NCBI GenBank assembly: GCA_044445605.1 | Contig: JBIOEA010000013.1 | Coordinates: 1 to 56,960 of the forward strand | DNA from: CAWKDC01 sp044445605 | GTDB taxonomy: Bacteria > Pseudomonadota > Gammaproteobacteria > JABCZS01 | Direction: 5' to 3' | Length of the DNA stretch: 56,960 nt | In this document: one piece after another, positions 52,537-56,960 of the stretch | Layout: the number at the start of each line of letters is the position of its first letter | Numbering within the stretch: the first letter of the stretch is position 1 | Position numbers and translations under genes: made by a program | The notes under the pieces: model-generated | Told to the model about the DNA's origin: nothing | The model's database searches: none | Seen by the model: only the letters and a program-made list of their open reading frames with translations

Positions 52537-53685
52537 ATGATTTCATCGCTAAAATTGGACGAGCTCAAGAAAAGGCTCACTCGGCCTAATGCTGAATTTG
52601 GCAGCAGAGAAGCAGATTTGCCTAAGATGCCAAATATTCTCACGTTAGAAGAGTTGGCTGGCCTGTCTCCTCATGCTGGGTGGGAGCAAGATGATTTATA
52701 TTTTCTTTATCATTTACCCGAAAGCTGTGCTGATTATGTGCGCGAGAAAATGGCTGGGTATCGGGAAATCCTGTTGGTTGAGGAGCTGGCAAATAACCTC
52801 AAGCAAGAGAGTTATATCAGTGCTAAAGATCATTTTTTAAGGTACATTCGAACATACGTCGCCTTCACCAAGCTAACGTTAACATTAGAAAGCTCTTCTC
52901 ATGAGGCTGAAAAGCTTCGATCTTTGCAAAGCATGCAAATGAAGTATATTTATTTGTTATTGGTAGCCATCAAAAACTTTTTACTGGTGCAAGCAATACG
53001 CATCAAAACGATGCCGAAGGTACAAGGAAACAAAACCGATTTGGTTTTGAAAGAAGCAAACTATATTGAGGGAGAGTTATCGGGGGCAAAGGAAGTGATG
53101 CTTGACCTTGTGGGTTACGCGAGTAGTCGTTTAGAGGCGTTGGTGCATGATGAAAGTGCTCGTGGATTCGTTGAAGAAGTATCGAAAGACTTTGAATTTT
53201 TAGAGAAGCAGTTAGCAGCAGAGTTACTGAAACGATCCCTATTCCCTGATGTATCTGCGGACAAATTGCAAACAATGCATCGGGTAATGCAAACTGATTT
53301 TTCGGATTTGGTAACGCTGGAAAGTTCATCAGGCCTATTTTTTTGCTTTTCTTGTATCCCTTGCATCTCCTTTCCAGAGAAGTCTGCTAATCAAAAGCTC
53401 ATTGAAATGAGGCTCATTGAATTAAAGGCAGATGAAACATCGTCTTGGGCCGTGTTGGGGTTATTTTTTGAGGCGCGCAAAGAAGTGGAAGAGTCCCCTA
53501 ACTTTAAATCATTAATGGATAAGTGTTTTGAGAAGGCATTATCCGTGAAGGTGGACGCCGTTCCTCTGGAGGCACGTCATATTGCTGAAGAACAGCTGGC
53601 GGCTTATCGACAATCAAAGTCATTGCCCAATGGGTCGATCCTGAAAGAGCGCGAAATGCAGACGTTGGGATATCGGCGCCTATAA
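52537..53685 (+). CDS. Hypothetical soluble helical protein
   Basis: A 382-residue protein with no family I recognise. It is rich in Leu, Glu and Lys and predicted mainly helical, without signal peptide or clear membrane helix; the most hydrophobic section (MKYIYLLLVAIKNFLLVQAI, about 148-167) is probably a buried helix. An unusual Cys/Phe-rich patch, LFFCFSCIPCISF, lies at about 267-279. The tail (SILKEREMQTLGYRRL) is charged. It follows the small membrane gene by 41 bp. Possibly lineage-specific; an effector role would be a guess. Confidence 0.55.
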   Translation: MISSLKLDELKKRLTRPNAEFGSREADLPKMPNILTLEELAGLSPHAGWEQDDLYFLYHLPESCADYVREKMAGYREILLVEELANNLKQESYISAKDHFLRYIRTYVAFTKLTLTLESSSHEAEKLRSLQSMQMKYIYLLLVAIKNFLLVQAIRIKTMPKVQGNKTDLVLKEANYIEGELSGAKEVMLDLVGYASSRLEALVHDESARGFVEEVSKDFEFLEKQLAAELLKRSLFPDVSADKLQTMHRVMQTDFSDLVTLESSSGLFFCFSCIPCISFPEKSANQKLIEMRLIELKADETSSWAVLGLFFEARKEVEESPNFKSLMDKCFEKALSVKVDAVPLEARHIAEEQLAAYRQSKSLPNGSILKEREMQTLGYRRL

Positions 53686-53700
53686 TAACTTTCTTATGAT

Positions 53701-53756
53701 CTTTCGCCCCCTTGTAAAGGGGGCAGCCGAGTATTCCGAGGCGGGGGTTTTCGCCC
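53701..53756. repeat. Dispersed palindromic repeat copy
   Basis: cgcccccttgtaaagggggc forms a hairpin, followed by agccgagtattccgaggcgggggtttt. The second part matches the arms of the 402-bp element at 14985 and the copy at 56797. It lies 16 bp after the stop of the gene at 52537 and may terminate it. Confidence 0.75.
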
Positions 53757-53767
53757 TCACCATTTGT

Positions 53768-54058
53768 CTAGCAGAACTGTTCTGCGATCTGTGAAATCTG
53801 GCGTGAGGTGAGACCTTTAAGGCTCAAACCTGCATTGGTCAGCACTGAGCGAGCGACCAATTTAGCCATATGAAGGCGAACATCGCGGGGGAGGCGTTCC
53901 CCGCGGCCATTGCGGTTTTCTTCCCATTCGCGGATGCGAGAATGAGTATAGGCGGTCCCTAGGGAGTTATTCAGGTTGACCAATGCCTCAGCGAGCGTCT
54001 TATCGCCTTCTTCTAACTCTACAAATAACCATGCCTGTACGAGATTCTTTGCTTTCAT
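53768..54058 (-). CDS. Hypothetical small protein, possibly DNA-binding
   Basis: A 96-residue basic/helical protein. LAEALVNLNNSLGTAYTHSR followed by IREWEENRNGRGERLPRDVR looks like a helix-turn-helix domain of the Cro/phage-repressor kind, with a helical tail that could dimerise. I cannot name a family. The ribosome site is weak (GGTACCCCG). It is a single gene, converging on the repeat at 53701. Confidence 0.55.
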   Translation of the reverse strand: MKAKNLVQAWLFVELEEGDKTLAEALVNLNNSLGTAYTHSRIREWEENRNGRGERLPRDVRLHMAKLVARSVLTNAGLSLKGLTSRQISQIAEQFC

Positions 54059-54150
54059 CGGGGTACCACTCTAGTGCTTAAGTCTAAATTAAGGCGTAGT
54101 ATACCGGCTAACATGGAGTAAAGCAAGCCTCTTCTGTAGGGACGAAAACA

Positions 54151-54447
54151 TTAACCGTGCGCCCGATAAGCGGTGATGCCCCCGGTCAAGTTATAGGCCT
54201 CGAATCCCTTCTCACTCAGCAAGGCACAGGCCTTCTGGCTGCGGCCACCTGAGCGGCAATACACGATGACCGGCAGGTCAGGGGTTAAGCCATTCGTATT
54301 GGCGGGTAATTGCCCCAGCGGAATATGAATGCCGCCAATATGGTCTTCTTCCCGTTCGCTAGGCTCACGGACGTCTAACAGTTGAAAAGCCCGATGTTCC
54401 CGTGTCCATTCAAATAATTCTTCAACTGTAATCGCATGCATTGACAT
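54151..54447 (-). CDS. Single-domain rhodanese-like sulfurtransferase
   Basis: A 98-residue rhodanese of the GlpE/PspE size class. The active-site loop is CRSGGRS (Cys at about residue 64), of six-residue type, followed by KACALLSEKGFEAYNLTGGI; LLDVREPSEREEDHIGGIHI is the N-terminal signature. It could carry a persulfide sulfur. AGAGGAGAG precedes the ATG. It starts 12 bp after the glutathione transferase gene, so the two are likely one transcript. Confidence 0.92.
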   Translation of the reverse strand: MSMHAITVEELFEWTREHRAFQLLDVREPSEREEDHIGGIHIPLGQLPANTNGLTPDLPVIVYCRSGGRSQKACALLSEKGFEAYNLTGGITAYRAHG

Positions 54448-54459
54448 AAAACTCTCCTC

Positions 54460-55074
54460 TTAAGCGTGTCTTTCTTCTTCCAGCGCTGCTTTCACTGCAG
54501 GACGTTCAGATACCTCATGAAAGTAGCGTTGGACGTTCGGGTAGTCAGCCAAGCTGATTTTAAAGCTCGCAAGCCACCGCAAGGTTACAAAACAATAGGC
54601 ATCGGGCAGCGTAAAATGATCGCCGAGTAAATAGGTACGGCCTTCTAACCCCTCGTTAATCGTTTCAAGGCGCATTCTCACGATAGGGATGAAGATATTT
54701 TCTTTTATCTCTGCAGGCACGTTGGGGTTGAACAGCGGCGAAAAAGCCTTATGCATATCAGAGGACATGAAATTCAACCATTCCAGGACACGGTAACGTT
54801 TGAAATCATTTAAAGGAGGCAGCATCGGAGAAGGATGCGTATCTGCCAAATATTGCTGGATCACGGCATTTTCGGTGAGGATTTCTCCGTTATCAAGCAC
54901 GAGGACGGGCACATTGCCTTTGGGCGAAATGGATAAGTAATCTTTGCCTGAGGCTGTTGTTTTGGTTGGGCCGCTGTGCAAGTTAACTGCTTCGTAATCG
55001 AGTGTGATATCCAATTCGTGAGCGACGATGCGCACAGCCAAAGAACAAGCGCCTTTAGAGAAGTACAGTTTCAT
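54460..55074 (-). CDS. Glutathione S-transferase (beta-class-like)
   Basis: A 204-residue enzyme. I choose ATG 55074 (MKLYFSKGACSLAVRIVAHE), with AAGGATC upstream; a longer frame would start at 55248 but is not supported. The Cys in GACSL matches the catalytic Cys of bacterial beta-class enzymes. SPKGNVPVLVLDNGEILTE gives the glutathione-binding loop, and LLGDHFTLPDAYCFVTLRWL the C-terminal helical domain. Likely role: detoxification or redox work with glutathione. Confidence 0.92.
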   Translation of the reverse strand: MKLYFSKGACSLAVRIVAHELDITLDYEAVNLHSGPTKTTASGKDYLSISPKGNVPVLVLDNGEILTENAVIQQYLADTHPSPMLPPLNDFKRYRVLEWLNFMSSDMHKAFSPLFNPNVPAEIKENIFIPIVRMRLETINEGLEGRTYLLGDHFTLPDAYCFVTLRWLASFKISLADYPNVQRYFHEVSERPAVKAALEEERHA

Positions 55075-55201
55075 TTCAGGATCCTTCTGTGTTACGAGAG
55101 CACTAAGTATACCCTGTTGTAGGGAGCGAAACATCATGTTATTTGATTTTAAGGGGGCGCTGCTGTAGACTGCTGGCTGATGTAGATGGGGGTGGAGTCT
55201 G

Positions 55202-56620
55202 ATGGCCTTGAACAAGAAACACGTTGCTTTTAGCGGCAAATTAATCATGGTGGGTTTCGGCAGTATTGGTCAGGGCGTGTTGCCTCTGATTTTACGCCAT
55301 ATCGATCTAGGACCTGAGCAAATCACGATTGTGACAGCGGATCATCGTGGACATGAAGAGGCGCTGTCTTACGGCATTAATTTCGTTGTGAACGCATTAA
55401 CAGAAGAAAATTATGATGCGGTGCTAGGCAGTTTATTAGGCCCTGGCGATTTCTTATTAAATGTGTCGGTCGAAGTCTCGAGTATTGCGCTCATGGAATT
55501 GTGCCATGAATTAGGCGCGCTTTATTTAGATACATGCATTGAACCTTGGCCAGGCGGATATACGGATCCCTCCTTAAGTTTATCTGAGCGAAGCAATTAC
55601 GCGATCCGCGAAAAAATGTTGGCATTACGCAGTCGTTTGAGCGAAGGACCGACGGCCATTTCCGCGCACGGTGCCAATCCAGGATTGATTTCGCATTGGG
55701 TCAAGCAAGCGATGATGACGATTGCATCTGACTTAGAATTAAATGTTCAAAAACCAACGTCGCGTGAAGGATGGGCTCAGCTTGCGCATCAGTTAGGTAT
55801 TAAAGTGATTCACTGCGCAGAACGTGATACACAAGTGGCTGCACAACAAAAACGCGTGAGTGAGTTTGTGAATACGTGGTCAGTCGATGGATTCGTGAGT
55901 GAAGGGTGCCAGCCTGCAGAATTGGGTTGGGGTTCGCATGAAAAGTATTTCCCCCATGATGGTTATCGTCATGATTTTGGTTGTGGTGCGGCGATCTGTT
56001 TGGAGCGGCCAGGTTTGTTGACACGTGTGCGCACATGGACACCGCTGGAAGGTCCTTTCCATGGATTTTTGATTACACACGGTGAATCGATTTCGATCGC
56101 AGATTATTTTACGATCAAAGAAGAGGATGAAGTGGTTTATCGTCCGACGGTACATTACTCTTATCATCCTTGTGATGCCGCTGTGTTATCGATCCATGAA
56201 ATGGCGGGTAAGAATTTAGAAGTACAAGACACGCACCGTATTTTGGTGAGTGATATTGTGGAAGGCATTGATGAATTAGGTGGCTTGTTGATGGGCCACG
56301 GATTTGGGGCTTATTGGTACGGATCGCAGTTATCGGTGCATGAAGCACGCAAATTAGCGCCGTACAATAATGCCACAAGCTTGCAAGTGGGTGCTGGTAT
56401 TTTAGGTGCGATGGTATGGGCGATCAAGAATCCATTCGAAGGCATTTTGGACCCGGATGATTTGCCATTTGAAAGCGTGCTTGAAATTGCAAACCCCTAT
56501 TTGGGCCGCATGGTAGGCGCGTATACAGAGTGGACGCCATTACAAGGGCGTAGCCGTTTATTCAGAGAAGATTTGGATGAATCGGACCCATGGCAGTTTA
56601 AGAATTTTAGGGTGGTTTAA
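55202..56620 (+). CDS. Homospermidine synthase
   Basis: A 472-residue enzyme of the saccharopine-dehydrogenase fold. The N-terminal NAD site is KLIMVGFGSIGQGVLPLIL; LYLDTCIEPWPGGYTD, ISAHGANPGLISHWVKQAM and FPHDGYRHDFGCGAAICLE are conserved in bacterial homospermidine synthases. It makes homospermidine from putrescine, with NAD. GGGGGTGGAG precedes the ATG. It is divergent from the glutathione transferase gene. Confidence 0.93.
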   Translation: MALNKKHVAFSGKLIMVGFGSIGQGVLPLILRHIDLGPEQITIVTADHRGHEEALSYGINFVVNALTEENYDAVLGSLLGPGDFLLNVSVEVSSIALMELCHELGALYLDTCIEPWPGGYTDPSLSLSERSNYAIREKMLALRSRLSEGPTAISAHGANPGLISHWVKQAMMTIASDLELNVQKPTSREGWAQLAHQLGIKVIHCAERDTQVAAQQKRVSEFVNTWSVDGFVSEGCQPAELGWGSHEKYFPHDGYRHDFGCGAAICLERPGLLTRVRTWTPLEGPFHGFLITHGESISIADYFTIKEEDEVVYRPTVHYSYHPCDAAVLSIHEMAGKNLEVQDTHRILVSDIVEGIDELGGLLMGHGFGAYWYGSQLSVHEARKLAPYNNATSLQVGAGILGAMVWAIKNPFEGILDPDDLPFESVLEIANPYLGRMVGAYTEWTPLQGRSRLFREDLDESDPWQFKNFRVV

Positions 56621-56960
56621 CGTCTACCCGCGCTCCCATTCTTTCTGCCACTGATTAAACATCTCGGGCGTTAATTTGAATCGCGGTAATCGTTCAGCCC
56701 TCTACTTTTAAAAGCTGATTATCCTCTTAATCGTCGCCCCCTTTGGAAAAACATTTGCTAGGTTTGGGCTGCGAGTGTCGGATATACCACTCTTCGCCCA
56801 CTTCTAAAGGGGGCAGCCGAGTATTCCGAGGCGGGGGTTTTTCTTCATGATCGTAATGTGATTTTTCTCACCTTCGCTTCATAACCAGAATTCACATACC
56901 GAAGGAATCGACTGCTCTTGGGCGCTTATCGGCAATCTCTCGCCCAAACACGCTGTGAAC
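56621..56960. other. Right-edge intergenic region with a gene remnant and a dispersed repeat
   Basis: No intact gene is seen. At 56627-56690, minus strand, a short frame reads RLPRFKLTPEMFNQWQKEWE and ends in a stop; it is closed upstream by another stop, so it looks like the tail of a decayed gene. At 56797-56890 is a copy of the dispersed repeat (aaagggggcagccgagtatt, then ggcgggggtttttcttc, then cgtaatgtgatt), matching one arm of the element at 14985 and continuing past it. The last 70 bp hold nothing I can name. Confidence 0.5.

Overview
The window looks like the chromosome of a gammaproteobacterium. The strongest sign is the order tsaE-amiB-mutL-miaA-hfq-hflX-hflK-hflC-purA at 33.9-52.1 kb, which is a gammaproteobacterial arrangement. 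A homospermidine synthase, a cytochrome c5, stand-alone AAA/DUF4143 ATPases and several orphan polytopic membrane proteins would fit a Legionellales/Coxiellaceae-like lineage, but that placement is an inference. No tRNA, rRNA, CRISPR array, integrase or transposase gene was seen.

Layout. (1) 1-9779, minus strand: the first 3,259 codons of a giant secreted exoprotein of the TpsA/filamentous haemagglutinin type, with about 70 GLUG repeats, running off the left edge. (2) 10.1-15.7 kb: a nucleoside-recognition (SpmA/SpmB-like) membrane protein, a MarC protein, an AAA/DUF4143 ATPase behind a 32-bp-period iteron array, a one-haem outer-membrane cytochrome with a barrel-like C-terminus, a 402-bp element with 48-bp terminal inverted repeats, and cytochrome c5. 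(3) 15.9-29.9 kb: a type VI secretion operon, tssJ-tssK-tssL-tssM-tagF-tssA-tssB-tssC-hcp-tssE-tssF-tssG. It lacks clpV/tssH, vgrG and PAAR genes in this window, and palindromic repeats sit in its three longest gaps. (4) 30.0-32.9 kb: a second AAA/DUF4143 ATPase behind a perfect 17-bp inverted repeat, then an orphan membrane protein. (5) 33.1-52.1 kb: the housekeeping block, interrupted twice: by an orphan membrane protein between amiB and mutL, and by a 7-kb accessory block between miaA and hfq. (6) 52.2-56.6 kb: two orphan genes, a small protein, rhodanese, glutathione transferase and homospermidine synthase.

The accessory block at 39.7-46.8 kb is the best candidate for an undescribed system. 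A MarR regulator heads a tightly coupled leftward operon encoding a CdsA/YnbB-like cytidylyltransferase, a PlsC-like acyltransferase, a YnbC-type methyltransferase, a YnbA-like CDP-alcohol transferase and a fusion of a class V PLP enzyme with a short-chain dehydrogenase. Together these could make and modify a non-standard phospholipid. A divergent MHS-family transporter shares the control region: the two opposed promoters both overlap one dyad-rich MarR-type operator.

Small GC-rich palindromes of one family (cores such as GGGCGAAA-N4-TTTCGCCC, and CGCCCCCTT/AAGGGGGC followed by GGCGGGGGTTTTT) recur between genes throughout, often directly after stop codons. They look like a REP/MITE family of this genome, some copies probably acting as terminators.
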